Positions 42,263 through 51,572 of a DNA stretch of 64,000 bases are shown piece by piece (positions within the stretch are counted from its first letter, which is position 1; each line of letters begins with the position of its first letter). The position numbers were made by a program, and so were the translations under genes. The DNA is from Candidatus Leptovillus affinis. Lineage in GTDB: Bacteria; Chloroflexota; Anaerolineae; Promineifilales; Promineifilaceae. The DNA lies in NCBI GenBank assembly GCA_016705235.1, contig JADIYP010000001.1, positions 62,001-126,000 of the forward strand, read 5' to 3'. The notes under the pieces were generated by a model. The model worked only from the letters and a program-made list of their open reading frames with translations. It did no database searches and was not told the origin of the DNA.

Positions 42263-43828
42263 TTATTCGCTTTGAGAGGAAGGAACACGCCTTACCGGCA
42301 TAGCCTGAACAGGCAGGCGAACGATGAATGTGCTGCCCACCCCTTCTTCGCTTTCAACTGAAATTTCACCCTGGTGCGCCTCCACCAAGCTTTTCACAAT
42401 AGCCAGCCCTAATCCAGTTCCTATCGCTATAGACTGATGTTTCTTAACACGACTGTAGCGGTCAAAAATAAACGGCAGCTCATCAGCCGGAATACCATAG
42501 CCGGTATCCCGCACGGACACTTCCGCATATTGCCCATCAACACGCGTGCCAATAAAGACCTGACCACCGTCTGGCGTGTATTTAATGGCATTGGATATAA
42601 GGTTCAAGACTATACGCTGAATTTTCTTCTCATCACCCGTTATTTCCACCGGCGTAGGAACGGATTCGTCGTTCAGAGAAATGTTCTTCTCCAATGCTTG
42701 TGTTTCCAATGATTCAGCGCTTATCTTTACCAACAACGCCAGGTCAAATGCAGATCGCTCTAACAAAACAGGTGTTCCAGATTGCAATTTACCAATTTCC
42801 AACAAGTTGTTGACAATTTCCAGCAGGGTATCCTGACTACGTAAAATTACTTTGGCGATGTGAGTTTGCTGCTCGCGCTCCAACTCCCGATCCCGCAAAA
42901 TGCTCGCATACCCTTTAATACTGGTGAGCGGCGTGCGCATATCATGGGTGAGAACAGCCAGGAATTGCTCCATTTCTATATTTAGTTGAGCCAACTCTTT
43001 GTTTGCGCTGCCCAGGTTATCGTTCGCACGGGCAAGATCAGCCGTTCTTAGTTCGACGAGGTCTTCCAGTTTTGCCATTTGGGCTTCTGCCTGTCGAACG
43101 TACATGCGAAAAGAGTAGGCAGAGGCGGCAATGGGCAAAAAGAAAATCAGAACGCCGAGTAAATTAAATTGTGCTACGGCCAATGATAAAACAGCACCAC
43201 CCATCGCAGAGACAAGCACATTTAGCGGCACTGCCCATCGATGTTCTCGCCAGACATCCAAAGGGGGTACACCCAATTGCAAATGCAAAACAACAATAAG
43301 GAGCCACAGATTAGCCTGGTCGGCAACGACGGCCGTAATCAGCCAGCGAATACTTAATGCAATAAGCGTTTCCCCAATCAAATTCCCCAACCCCAAAAAC
43401 ACAAGTCCGGAAAGGAACGTGGCAATCGCGCTCATTCCTGTATTAAAACCCAGACGACGAAGGGCTTTATTCCAGGGTGGACGATCTGTCCGAACGCTGA
43501 TGATCCACAGAGCTAGTTCAGCCACAATAGCAATGATCGCTGCCGGCGCCGGGCCAAAGAGGGGAATAGCCGCCAAAGAAACAGCAGAGGAAACAGAGAA
43601 ATCAACTCCCTTTAGGGTTAAAGTTGCTGTGGTTTGAACTGCAGCCGCAAGCAGAGCAAGCAGCATAAAAGTGGCATATTGTTGGGCCGTGATTTGTGCA
43701 AAACCCAAAATTGCCAGACAAACGCCCGCCAGACTGATGACCACCAGATAAATCTGATAGGGTCTATTCAGTAGCTCGGGTGGTATTTGATCTTGTTGAA
43801 GGGAATCATCTATCTCAGACATAATCAT
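42263..43828 (-). CDS. Membrane sensor histidine kinase
   Basis: 521 residues. About eight hydrophobic segments (about 25-240) form an integral-membrane sensor, followed by a coiled linker (about 245-285). The DHp domain has the H-box LTHDMRTPLTSIKGYASILR (His about 295). The catalytic domain has the N-box LNLISNAIKYTPDGG, G1 DTGYGIPADE, F-box FDRYSR and G2 GTGLGLAIVKSL. All kinase residues are intact. No response regulator gene is adjacent, so it is an orphan kinase. Confidence 0.9.
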   Translation of the reverse strand: MIMSEIDDSLQQDQIPPELLNRPYQIYLVVISLAGVCLAILGFAQITAQQYATFMLLALLAAAVQTTATLTLKGVDFSVSSAVSLAAIPLFGPAPAAIIAIVAELALWIISVRTDRPPWNKALRRLGFNTGMSAIATFLSGLVFLGLGNLIGETLIALSIRWLITAVVADQANLWLLIVVLHLQLGVPPLDVWREHRWAVPLNVLVSAMGGAVLSLAVAQFNLLGVLIFFLPIAASAYSFRMYVRQAEAQMAKLEDLVELRTADLARANDNLGSANKELAQLNIEMEQFLAVLTHDMRTPLTSIKGYASILRDRELEREQQTHIAKVILRSQDTLLEIVNNLLEIGKLQSGTPVLLERSAFDLALLVKISAESLETQALEKNISLNDESVPTPVEITGDEKKIQRIVLNLISNAIKYTPDGGQVFIGTRVDGQYAEVSVRDTGYGIPADELPFIFDRYSRVKKHQSIAIGTGLGLAIVKSLVEAHQGEISVESEEGVGSTFIVRLPVQAMPVRRVPSSQSE

Positions 43829-44065
43829 ATCCCTGCCGAATCTAGCTAATTATGCAGCAGATGACGCAGGACAGTAAATAGACCATTTTTCCCTAGATAT
43901 AAAAAAAGCAACAAATCTAGCTGGTCAGCCTCATTCATGTTATTGCTGACCATTAATTTCCCATCGACTTATTGCTTGGGGTTCACTTCTCAATTCACAA
44001 GTTCAATGAAATCTTAACACACCGTCGACTCAAAAACATTCGGATTTCACGAGCCTTTTGCAAAC

Positions 44066-44100
44066 AAATTCCCCCACAGAAACGAACTGTGGGGGAATTT
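44066..44100. terminator. Hairpin terminator downstream of the subtilase
   Basis: AAATTCCCCCACAG (44066-44079) and CTGTGGGGGAATTT (44087-44100) form a perfect 14-bp stem with a seven-base loop. The rest of the gap 43829-44176 shows nothing else. Confidence 0.85.
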
Positions 44101-44176
44101 ATTAAGCGAAATAATATTTTTTAGAAGATCATCGTCTGGCATCAAAAATCAGAGGCAATCTCCTGTTAATCGCAAG

Positions 44177-45883
44177 TTATGATTGGCTATCCACCAACCC
44201 ACTCCAAGAGTAGCCACCTGACCAGGAGTAACCACCAGACCAAGAGTAACCACCGCTCCAGGAATAGCCACCACTCCAAGAGTAACCGCCGGACCAAGAA
44301 TAACCACTTTGCCAGATTTCCCCTGGTTCCAATGGCTGCCAATCGGTTGAGCCTGACCAGGAATAACCACCTGACCAGGAATAGCCGCCAGACCAAGAGT
44401 AACCACCTGACCAGGAATAGCCACCGCTCCAAGAGTAACCACCTGACCAGGAGTAGCCGCCGCTCCAAGAGTAGCCGGCCGCCTCAGGAATTTCATTGCC
44501 GTTTTCATCAACAACAATAAACTTACCATCTCGATAAACGATGGGGCCGACATATTTTTCGTCAATGGACATGCCGACGTTTGCTTCACCGACCGGCGGA
44601 TTCAACACGGCCGTTGCCGCATCCACACGCCCTGCCCCTTGCTGCAAAATACTCCAGGCCAAACTGCTGTCCGTATAGGCAGCGGGCCGCGCTGAATTCA
44701 TAAGCGCATATTTCACCTGATTAGGCGTCATATTCGGATTAGCTTCCAGCATGAGGGCCACCACACCACTGGTAACGGCCGTTGCCGCCGATGTACCCGC
44801 GATCTGGTAATTATTCCCACGAATACGAGCTTCCGGGTGTTCCCGTGCCCACTCGCTATCATTCTTAACGTTCACCATCATGTGCGCACCCGGAGCAATC
44901 ATGTCCGGCTTAACAAAGCCCACTTCTGTGGGGCCAGCGCCGCTAAACGGTGTCACAAAATCATCACTTTCATCTCGCCAGGTGTAATTATCTGTAAAAG
45001 CTCCCACCGTAATTACAAATGGATCGTTGCCAGGAGACGCGATAGTCAAAGGATCAGACCCGCCATTACCGGCAGCGGCAACTACCACAATACCTGCATC
45101 CCACAAAACTTCTACAGCCTGGTTAATAGGATCAGCCCAGTAAGGACTGCTCACGCCACCAACAATGGATAGATTCACTACCCGGATGTTGTACTCGGCC
45201 TGATGTTGCAAAATCCAATTCAAGCCCTCGATAATATCGGTGTAATAACCTTTACCTTCATTATCCAGGACGCGTACATTCACAAAATCAACGCCAGGCG
45301 CAATACCCATTTCATGATTCTTATATTCGCCATCGCTACCGGCCAGGCTGGCCATCATCGTTCCATGACCATAGGGGTCTTTTTGGCGATTGAGGCCATC
45401 ATCGACTGCGTTATAGGTTTCTAATACCCGCTGTCTGTTCCAATCCATCTTGGCTATGCCAGAATCAACGACGGCAATGGTAATTCCTGAACCATCAATA
45501 TCTTCATCCCACACTTCATCTGCGCCAAGCACTTGTGGGAATCTGACGCCTACCAAGGAATTGTTACGGTTGCTGTCATTGTTATTGTCGTCATCGTCAT
45601 CACCATTGTGATTGTCGGCCGATGTCGCCAAGTCATCCGTATAAACCGTTACCCTGTTGTCTGCTTTAAGCGCCATCACCTGAGAGTCGGGGACAAGCAC
45701 GGAAACGGCGTTGATGATGTCTAACACCTCATGGACCTGACCGCCATATTCCTGGGCGACAGCCACGGCCGTTTCTACATCTCTTGCTTGCACAATCAGG
45801 GAGCTGTTTTGAGGCACTGAAGTGGGGCCAAAAGCAAAAACCAGGGCGAGCAACACTACTGTTAAAATTAATACTCGCTTCAT
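44177..45883 (-). CDS. Secreted subtilisin-like serine protease with YSWSGG tail
   Basis: 568 residues. A signal peptide (about 1-25) is followed by an I9-like propeptide (about 28-85, SLIVQARDVETAVAVAQEYG). The catalytic domain has Asp in IAVVDSGIAKMDW (about 137), His in DPYGHGTMMASLAG (about 178) and Ser in AGTSAATAVTSGVVALMLEA (about 363). The C-terminal ~100 residues hold 13 copies of YSWSGG in blocks of seven (471-512) and six (528-563) separated by TDWQPLEPGEIWQSG. No LPxTG or membrane anchor is seen, so the aromatic repeat may mediate surface attachment, but this is inference. An acidic/Asn-rich loop (NGDDDDDNNNDSNRNN) sits between propeptide and catalytic domain and may bind calcium. 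The terminator is at 44066. Confidence 0.93.
   Translation of the reverse strand: MKRVLILTVVLLALVFAFGPTSVPQNSSLIVQARDVETAVAVAQEYGGQVHEVLDIINAVSVLVPDSQVMALKADNRVTVYTDDLATSADNHNGDDDDDNNNDSNRNNSLVGVRFPQVLGADEVWDEDIDGSGITIAVVDSGIAKMDWNRQRVLETYNAVDDGLNRQKDPYGHGTMMASLAGSDGEYKNHEMGIAPGVDFVNVRVLDNEGKGYYTDIIEGLNWILQHQAEYNIRVVNLSIVGGVSSPYWADPINQAVEVLWDAGIVVVAAAGNGGSDPLTIASPGNDPFVITVGAFTDNYTWRDESDDFVTPFSGAGPTEVGFVKPDMIAPGAHMMVNVKNDSEWAREHPEARIRGNNYQIAGTSAATAVTSGVVALMLEANPNMTPNQVKYALMNSARPAAYTDSSLAWSILQQGAGRVDAATAVLNPPVGEANVGMSIDEKYVGPIVYRDGKFIVVDENGNEIPEAAGYSWSGGYSWSGGYSWSGGYSWSGGYSWSGGYSWSGGYSWSGSTDWQPLEPGEIWQSGYSWSGGYSWSGGYSWSGGYSWSGGYSWSGGYSWSGLVDSQS
44195..44302 (-). repeat. 18-bp tandem coding repeat, second block (6 x YSWSGG)
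   Basis: Six 18-bp units coding YSWSGG (last one YSWSGL). Units differ mainly at synonymous positions, implying selection on the peptide. Confidence 0.9.
44348..44473 (-). repeat. 18-bp tandem coding repeat, first block (7 x YSWSGG)
   Basis: Seven 18-bp units coding YSWSGG (last one YSWSGS). Mixed codons for Gly and Ser (GGC/GGT/GGA, AGC/TCC/TCT) distinguish units. Confidence 0.9.
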
Positions 45884-46075
45884 CGCATACTCCTTTTTAT
45901 TACCACTAAATCCCTACTAATCAACTAACTACCAGTAAAAATTACCAAAACATTGTTGCTTAGGGGACTGTCTAAGCCAATATTCTCGCATGTCTACTTA
46001 TAGTATGGAGAATGAATATCCAAAACTCAATAGCCCATTTGGCAGGCGGTACAAATTTCCTATCAGCCCATTCCG

Positions 46076-48991
46076 TTACTTTTCGGCGCCTGGCGGCGCT
46101 TGCCGTTTTTTCTCCAGCAGGCGCGAGGCCAAAGAACCGGAAGCCGGCGCAGCAGCGGATGAAGGTTCTTTTAACGGCCGTTCCCCACCCTCCTCTTGTT
46201 GCCCATCAGCCACCGGCGCTGAAACCGAGTCAGTCATCGGCGCTTCCATCGTTGTCTGTGTCGGGGTCAGCCGTCTCTCAGTGGCCCGCTCCTTGGCCTG
46301 AAACAGGCGCGACACCTGCTCCGTTTTTGCGGCCGGTCGCACCGGCTCAGGCCGCCAGCGGCCAAACGTCGCCGCCCAGGCTCGCTCCCAATCACGCCGC
46401 GTAATGACCAACCGGCGCACGGCAATATCCACAGGCAGCAGCAGCACGGCCGTCAGCACCAACCACGGCCAAATCGGGCGCGTCGTCGCTTCACCAGCCA
46501 GATCATGAGCAAAAACGGCCGTTCCCACCTCTGTCACATCTCGCCCATTGCCCACAGCCGCCACAGCCGCCAACCGTTCCGGTTCGGCTGCAAACTGCTG
46601 GTATTCCGGCGAATAGCCCAACACCCAACCGCTCGTTTGCCCCACCACGCTTTCACCATCCGGCGAAACGCCCGCCACCCGAATAAAATACGCGCCATCC
46701 TGCGTCGGGGAAAAATCAGCCTCATACTGCCCCGGAGCCACTTGCTGCAGCGCCAGATTGTTAACGCCGCCATCGGGCGCCACGACGTTGGCCGTCATCG
46801 CTACACCATTCAAATAATCGCCGTTTGCTCGCGCATCCACCCGTAACCGCGCAGCCTCGCCATTAAAGTTTACGGCCGTCTCCACATTGCTGTCTCGTTC
46901 CTGATCCACCGTCCAACGCACAGTTTGCGCCCAAAAAGCCGGGAATCCGGCCCACTGCACCCAATCCGTGCCCCAACGACCGGTGGCGTCTGAGGTCCAG
47001 GCCACCGCCCGGCCCAGGCCATACTGCCAGGCTGCCAACAGTGGATCGCCCATCGGCGTCTGCAAAATAACTTGCGCCGTGGCTTTTGGGCTGGTTCCTA
47101 CGTAACCATACAGCGGCGGCACGGCCGTTATCCCCGCCAAAATCGGGCTGCCGCTCGCCAGTTCCGGGAAAAATCGCTCCTCGATCAGATAGCTGCGTTG
47201 AATGGCTGTGGTTTCCTGCGTAAAGATTTGCGGCAGATTGGCCGCGCGGTCGGTGAAATGGAAACGGCCGTTTCCCCGCTCCGCCATCTGCTGCAGCCAC
47301 AACGTATCCGGACCACGCCCAATACTAACCGTCGAAACCGTCACGCCCTCTGCCGTCAGCGCGTCAATCAACTCCGGCACGCCTTCCTTTTGTTCCGAAT
47401 CCGCCCCATCAGCCAGCAAAATAATATGCTTCACCTGATTCGGACTGCCCGCCAACGCTTCAGCCGCCGCTTCCAGGCCCGTGCGCACATAAATGCCACC
47501 GCCACCCGCGCCAATCTGCCGGATCAGGCCGATGGCTCGCTCCTTGTCGCTGGCCGGCAGCGGCCCAATCGGATTGTCTGATTGCGTGTCTACCGGCAGC
47601 ACGGTAATTTCATCGAAGTCGTTGAGCAGTTCCACCACCCGCACAGCGCCCTCGGCCGCCAGTTGGATTTTTTGCACGCCGCCCTCGTCGGCGCTCATGC
47701 TGCCTGATCGGTCGATGACGATCACAATACTAACCGAAGGGAAGCGCTCCTGGTCCTTGATTTGCATGTCCACCGGCAGCGCGGCTTCTAGCGGCGTTTT
47801 GTAATAACCGCCCATGCCGTAGCTTTCTGGCCCGCCCACGGCCACCAACCCGCCGCCCAAATCGCGCACATAGGATTGCAAAGCTTCCATTTTGCGCTCG
47901 GTCAGCTCTTTGGCGTTGACGTTTACCAGCACCACGCTGGCGTAATTGCTCAGTTCGGCCAGATTGCCAGAAAACATGGTCGGCGTTAACCGGTCCACCT
48001 GCAAGCCGGTGGCTTCCAGCGCCAGCCTTAGCTGCGCCGATTCATCCGGGCGCGGCGTGCCATCATCGGCCAGCGAATCTTCGTTGGCCACCAGCAGCAC
48101 ACGCGGCGGCCCGGTGATTTCGGTGAAGGCAGCCAATTCATTATTCTGGAAGTAGGTGTCTTCGGCGGGGGTTAGCTGGACGCGATAACGGGCAAATTCT
48201 TGCTCGGCGGCTTGCAGGCGCACGGCAAAATTGTTCACGCCGCGTCGCAGTTGCACGGCCGTTTCGTAGACAATATCACCCCCGGAAAGCACGCGCAGCA
48301 TGGCCGGCATGTCGGCCGTGCTTTCGGCAGTCACGTCGATACGAAAGGTCTCGCCCTGGCTGATGCGCGTGGGGGCATCAACCTGGGTCAGCAGCGCTTC
48401 AGGGGTGTCGGCAGCGCGCAGCAGGGGCACGTAGTCGATTTGCACCCCGGCGGCGCCCGCCAATCGGGCGGCGGCTTCGGCATCGCCCACTGTGGCCGCC
48501 CCATCACTGAGGATAACCAGGCGACGGCCGTTACCCGCCGGAAACAACGCCATCCCCAACCGGATCGCCTCGGCCAGGTCCGTTTGCAGCCGCTGTGGCA
48601 CAGAAGTAATGGGAGCCAGGTCGGCCAGGCCGCTCATCGGGCGCTCTACCAGAGCGTTCGCTCCAAACAAGATCACCGCCGCCTGATCATTCGGCCCCAT
48701 TTCGGTCATCGCGTCGCGCACAAAGGTTTCAGCCTGCGCCGCTTGCTCCACGTTGATAGAGTCGGAGGCGTCGATTAAAAAGACCACGGCCAGGTCATCG
48801 GCGGCGCGCACCCATTGCAACCCCGCCAGGCCTAAAACGAGCAAGACCAAAATCAAGAGACGCAGGCCCAGGCTCACGCGCTCGCGCCAGCGCCGCAGCG
48901 CGGTTCGCCGTCCCCAGGCCCGGCCCAGCCAAAGGACGTAAGGGACAAATATCAGTAATAAAAGCAGTGCCAGGGGGGTGGTAAAATTCAC
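46076..48991 (-). CDS. Membrane protein with two VWA domains and a GATase-like region
   Basis: 971 residues. Two N-terminal membrane segments (about 5-22 and 42-62) precede a first VWA domain with MIDAS VFLIDASDS (about 70-78). A beta-sandwich region (about 200-290) follows, then a glutamine-amidotransferase-like segment (about 295-400, YVRDLGGGLVAVGGPESYGM). A second VWA domain has VIVIDRSGSMSADEGG, and a further beta domain, another membrane segment (about 850-870, PWLVLTAVLLLPVDIA) and a charged tail complete it. The layout matches large BatA/YeaZ-neighbour-type VWA proteins of Chloroflexota and Planctomycetes. It probably binds ligands outside the cell via metal-dependent adhesion sites. 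No ATPase of the MoxR type is adjacent. It lies downstream of the kinase-like gene with a 21-bp gap. Confidence 0.85.
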   Translation of the reverse strand: MNFTTPLALLLLLIFVPYVLWLGRAWGRRTALRRWRERVSLGLRLLILVLLVLGLAGLQWVRAADDLAVVFLIDASDSINVEQAAQAETFVRDAMTEMGPNDQAAVILFGANALVERPMSGLADLAPITSVPQRLQTDLAEAIRLGMALFPAGNGRRLVILSDGAATVGDAEAAARLAGAAGVQIDYVPLLRAADTPEALLTQVDAPTRISQGETFRIDVTAESTADMPAMLRVLSGGDIVYETAVQLRRGVNNFAVRLQAAEQEFARYRVQLTPAEDTYFQNNELAAFTEITGPPRVLLVANEDSLADDGTPRPDESAQLRLALEATGLQVDRLTPTMFSGNLAELSNYASVVLVNVNAKELTERKMEALQSYVRDLGGGLVAVGGPESYGMGGYYKTPLEAALPVDMQIKDQERFPSVSIVIVIDRSGSMSADEGGVQKIQLAAEGAVRVVELLNDFDEITVLPVDTQSDNPIGPLPASDKERAIGLIRQIGAGGGGIYVRTGLEAAAEALAGSPNQVKHIILLADGADSEQKEGVPELIDALTAEGVTVSTVSIGRGPDTLWLQQMAERGNGRFHFTDRAANLPQIFTQETTAIQRSYLIEERFFPELASGSPILAGITAVPPLYGYVGTSPKATAQVILQTPMGDPLLAAWQYGLGRAVAWTSDATGRWGTDWVQWAGFPAFWAQTVRWTVDQERDSNVETAVNFNGEAARLRVDARANGDYLNGVAMTANVVAPDGGVNNLALQQVAPGQYEADFSPTQDGAYFIRVAGVSPDGESVVGQTSGWVLGYSPEYQQFAAEPERLAAVAAVGNGRDVTEVGTAVFAHDLAGEATTRPIWPWLVLTAVLLLPVDIAVRRLVITRRDWERAWAATFGRWRPEPVRPAAKTEQVSRLFQAKERATERRLTPTQTTMEAPMTDSVSAPVADGQQEEGGERPLKEPSSAAAPASGSLASRLLEKKRQAPPGAEK

Positions 48992-49012
48992 AACAAGCCG
49001 TGGGTGAACCGC

Positions 49013-51196
49013 TTATTTCTCAAAGACCAGCGGCAAATAGACGGTAAACGTGCTGCCAGCGCCATAATGGCTGGCAGCGGTCACGCGTCCGCCGTGAGCG
49101 GCCACGATGAAATAAGTTAAAACCAGACCCATGCTGGGTCTTTTTTTGCTGGCGCCGTTGGCGTTTAATCCCGCCAGACCGCTCCAGATGGTGTCGATGC
49201 GGTCTTCAGGGATGCCTACGCCTGTATCCGCAATGCGCAGGAAGAGATCGCTGCCACGAATGCCTGTTTCCAAATCGATTCGGCCGCCAATTTTGTTGAA
49301 CTTGATGGCGTTGTGGAGCAGGTTTTGGATGGCTTCTTGGAGTTGTTGGGCGTCGCCCAAGACCACCGGCATGTCGCGGTCTGGTTCATATGCGATTTCT
49401 ACGCGGCGAGCTTCGGCCATGGTGACTAGATTGCGGATGACGCGCTGGATGATTTCCTCCAGATGCACCGGCTGGAAGTCGAATTCGCGGCGCACCTGGA
49501 CGCGCGAGGCAAGGGCGATCAGGGTGTCGATGGGCTGCCGCAAGCCGGCAAATTCCTGGCTAAGGCTGGCGATGATGTCTTGCCGGGCAGGGTCGTCCGG
49601 GCTGTTTTCTTGTAGTTTTTGCAGTTTGGTTTGAATGGTGTTGAACGGCCGTCTCAACTCCGGCGAAACCAGGTCCACATATTGGCTGTACAATGTCAAC
49701 GATTCCTGCAAATGCCGATTCTGCCGCACCAATGTCTGGTTTTGGGCAAATGTATACTCGTTGATGCGGCGCAGCCCGGCCATTTGCTGCGCTTGCGCCA
49801 GCAGCGGGCTAACCTGGGCGCATAAGGCCATCAATTCATCATAGTCTTGATGGTCGTATGGTTCCCCGGAGCGCTTGCTGCCCAGAGCAACCACGCCGAT
49901 GAGCGTGCTGCCAGTTTTTAATGGCATGTACAAGACGCGCTGCCAGCGGATGAGCAGTTCTCTTTCTGCGGAAGGCATCGCGTCGAAACTTTCCATGGCA
50001 TCCATGTCGTATTGGATCAAGGGGTTTGTTTTTTGGCGCAAATGGAGCACAAATGGGCTGTCATCGGTGAACGTGGCTGTTTCTAAGTCGTGGTCTGGCA
50101 AGCTGGTTAACGGCCGTAATACCAACATTCCGCGCGGCCCATCATCGGCCGTAAACAGCCAGACTTCCTCCGCGCCCAGGTTTGTTTGCACCACCTTCAG
50201 GAACAGCCGCCCCAGAACGGCCGTTTCCGGGAAATATCCAATCGCCTGCTCAAAATCCGCCACAGTCGCTTCCCGGCGGGAAGCAGAAGGCAAAAACAAA
50301 CGGCGCGCCAGATTATTTACCAACCGGTACACAATCATCAGCAGCACGGCAAAAACGGCCGCCGCCAAAATCAAAATAAGGTTCGGATCTGTGTTTTCGG
50401 GCAAATTGGTCACGCTGCGCAAAATCAGCGTCAGCGCCAGCCAGGCCAGAGCAAACACCACCAACGTGCCAGACAAACGGTACACAATCTGCCGGGTAAC
50501 GATCTGTAAATCCGGCAGTTGTCGCTGCGTCAGGCTGAGCGTACCCACCAGATTCGCCAGAATAATGACCAGTACGCCCATCTCCTGCCAGATGGGCTGC
50601 CCGGGTTGGCGGATGGATGCCAGGCAGCCGCCAATGAAAAACAAACTCAACATCAGCAGCCAATACCGTATCTGGTTGCGGTATAACGAGACAGGCAAGG
50701 AGGTGTTCACTTGTTGGGTCAGCATCCAGGATGCGAGAATAGGAATTACCCAACTGGCAATCCAGACAGCCGCCCAGAGATCAAAATGGCGAATCCGCTG
50801 TCCGCCAAGAATTATGGTTTGGATGGGTGTGGACCAAAAGCCTGGGTCCAGCAAGATGGCCACAAACCAGAGGCTTGCGCTGATGATGAGTGCGCCCTGG
50901 CCTGGTCGCCCGGCCACAAACATGTAGCGCAGTGTGGTTAACAAGACGCCAAAAGCAGCAAGGCTAAATGCGTATAAACCAATGATGCCCCAGTTGTAGA
51001 TTAGAATGGGGGAAAAACGCGCGCCGCCGTAGAAACGCAGCATGCTGCTGGCCCACACGGCCGTCGCCAACAGCGTAAACGTCCACCGATATAAAACGCG
51101 CCGGCGTTTGCTCTTGCGCACCCACAGATAAACCACCTGCCCCAAAATAGCGAGCGGTAAGATGGATACAATGAGAAACTGTTGGGATAAACTCAT
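49013..51196 (-). CDS. Membrane GAF-domain histidine kinase homologue lacking the phospho-acceptor His
   Basis: 727 residues. Eight to nine hydrophobic segments (about 5-300) are followed by a GAF-like domain (about 310-470, LYMPLKTGSTLIGVVALGSK). A coiled DHp region has H-box position LVSPELRRPFNTIQTKLQ, where active kinases have S-H-E-L-R-T-P; here His is Pro. The ATP-binding domain has N-box EAIQNLLHNAIKFN and G1 ADTGVGIPED. The G2 region (KKRPSMGLVLTYFIVAAHGG) is fairly normal. It cannot autophosphorylate on the usual residue and may act as a scaffold or regulate a partner kinase. It lies upstream of the VWA gene with a 21-bp gap and is probably co-transcribed with it. Confidence 0.87.
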   Translation of the reverse strand: MSLSQQFLIVSILPLAILGQVVYLWVRKSKRRRVLYRWTFTLLATAVWASSMLRFYGGARFSPILIYNWGIIGLYAFSLAAFGVLLTTLRYMFVAGRPGQGALIISASLWFVAILLDPGFWSTPIQTIILGGQRIRHFDLWAAVWIASWVIPILASWMLTQQVNTSLPVSLYRNQIRYWLLMLSLFFIGGCLASIRQPGQPIWQEMGVLVIILANLVGTLSLTQRQLPDLQIVTRQIVYRLSGTLVVFALAWLALTLILRSVTNLPENTDPNLILILAAAVFAVLLMIVYRLVNNLARRLFLPSASRREATVADFEQAIGYFPETAVLGRLFLKVVQTNLGAEEVWLFTADDGPRGMLVLRPLTSLPDHDLETATFTDDSPFVLHLRQKTNPLIQYDMDAMESFDAMPSAERELLIRWQRVLYMPLKTGSTLIGVVALGSKRSGEPYDHQDYDELMALCAQVSPLLAQAQQMAGLRRINEYTFAQNQTLVRQNRHLQESLTLYSQYVDLVSPELRRPFNTIQTKLQKLQENSPDDPARQDIIASLSQEFAGLRQPIDTLIALASRVQVRREFDFQPVHLEEIIQRVIRNLVTMAEARRVEIAYEPDRDMPVVLGDAQQLQEAIQNLLHNAIKFNKIGGRIDLETGIRGSDLFLRIADTGVGIPEDRIDTIWSGLAGLNANGASKKRPSMGLVLTYFIVAAHGGRVTAASHYGAGSTFTVYLPLVFEK

Positions 51197-51319
51197 GGAA
51201 AGTGCGATTTTTCCAACGGCCGTGGCCTACCAATTTGCCTGAACCAACCACCCATACGCTTTCGTTTCATCGCCAAAATTATACTCGTTTTACCCAAATT
51301 TAACGGACCTTCTTGGGTT

Positions 51320-51379
51320 ATCCCAACTTATCCCAAGTCATATTTGGGATATATTTGGGATATGTTGGGATTTATTGGG
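51320..51379. repeat. Helically phased ATCCCAA/TTGGGAT array
   Basis: Two ATCCCAA units start at 51320 and 51330, then TTGGGAT units at 51344, 51355, 51365 and a shortened one at 51375. Spacing is mostly 10-11 bp, about one DNA turn, and the two halves point at each other. It lies about 125-185 bp upstream of the kinase-like gene start. Confidence 0.7.
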
Positions 51380-51451
51380 TCTTTGCATACACGCACAGAC
51401 CCTAAGGGTTTGCCCTTGAGAAATTAGCCCCTCTAAACTCAAACCTTTAGT

Positions 51452-51530
51452 GAAATTTGTACCCGCGGTATCCTTACCGCGCTCTGGGAAATACGCGGTA
51501 GAGATACCGCGGCTACAAAGCGTAAATTTC
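51452..51530. repeat. Long imperfect palindrome between genes
   Basis: GAAATTTGTA followed by CCGCGGTATC and TACCGCG, mirrored as CGCGGTA, GATACCGCGG, CTACAAA and AAATTTC around a 12-base centre. About 23 of 26 paired positions match over the core arms. The rest of the 376-bp gap holds a TTGGGG/CCCCAA palindrome (51555-51571) by the downstream stop codon. Confidence 0.75.
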
Positions 51531-51572
51531 AAAAAAACTTACCTTACAAAGCACTTGGGGGTTAACCCCAAA

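Noticed and set aside
44195..44473. Possible CRISPR-like repeat array
   Set aside because: The 18-bp units are contiguous without spacers and stay in frame as YSWSGG codons.
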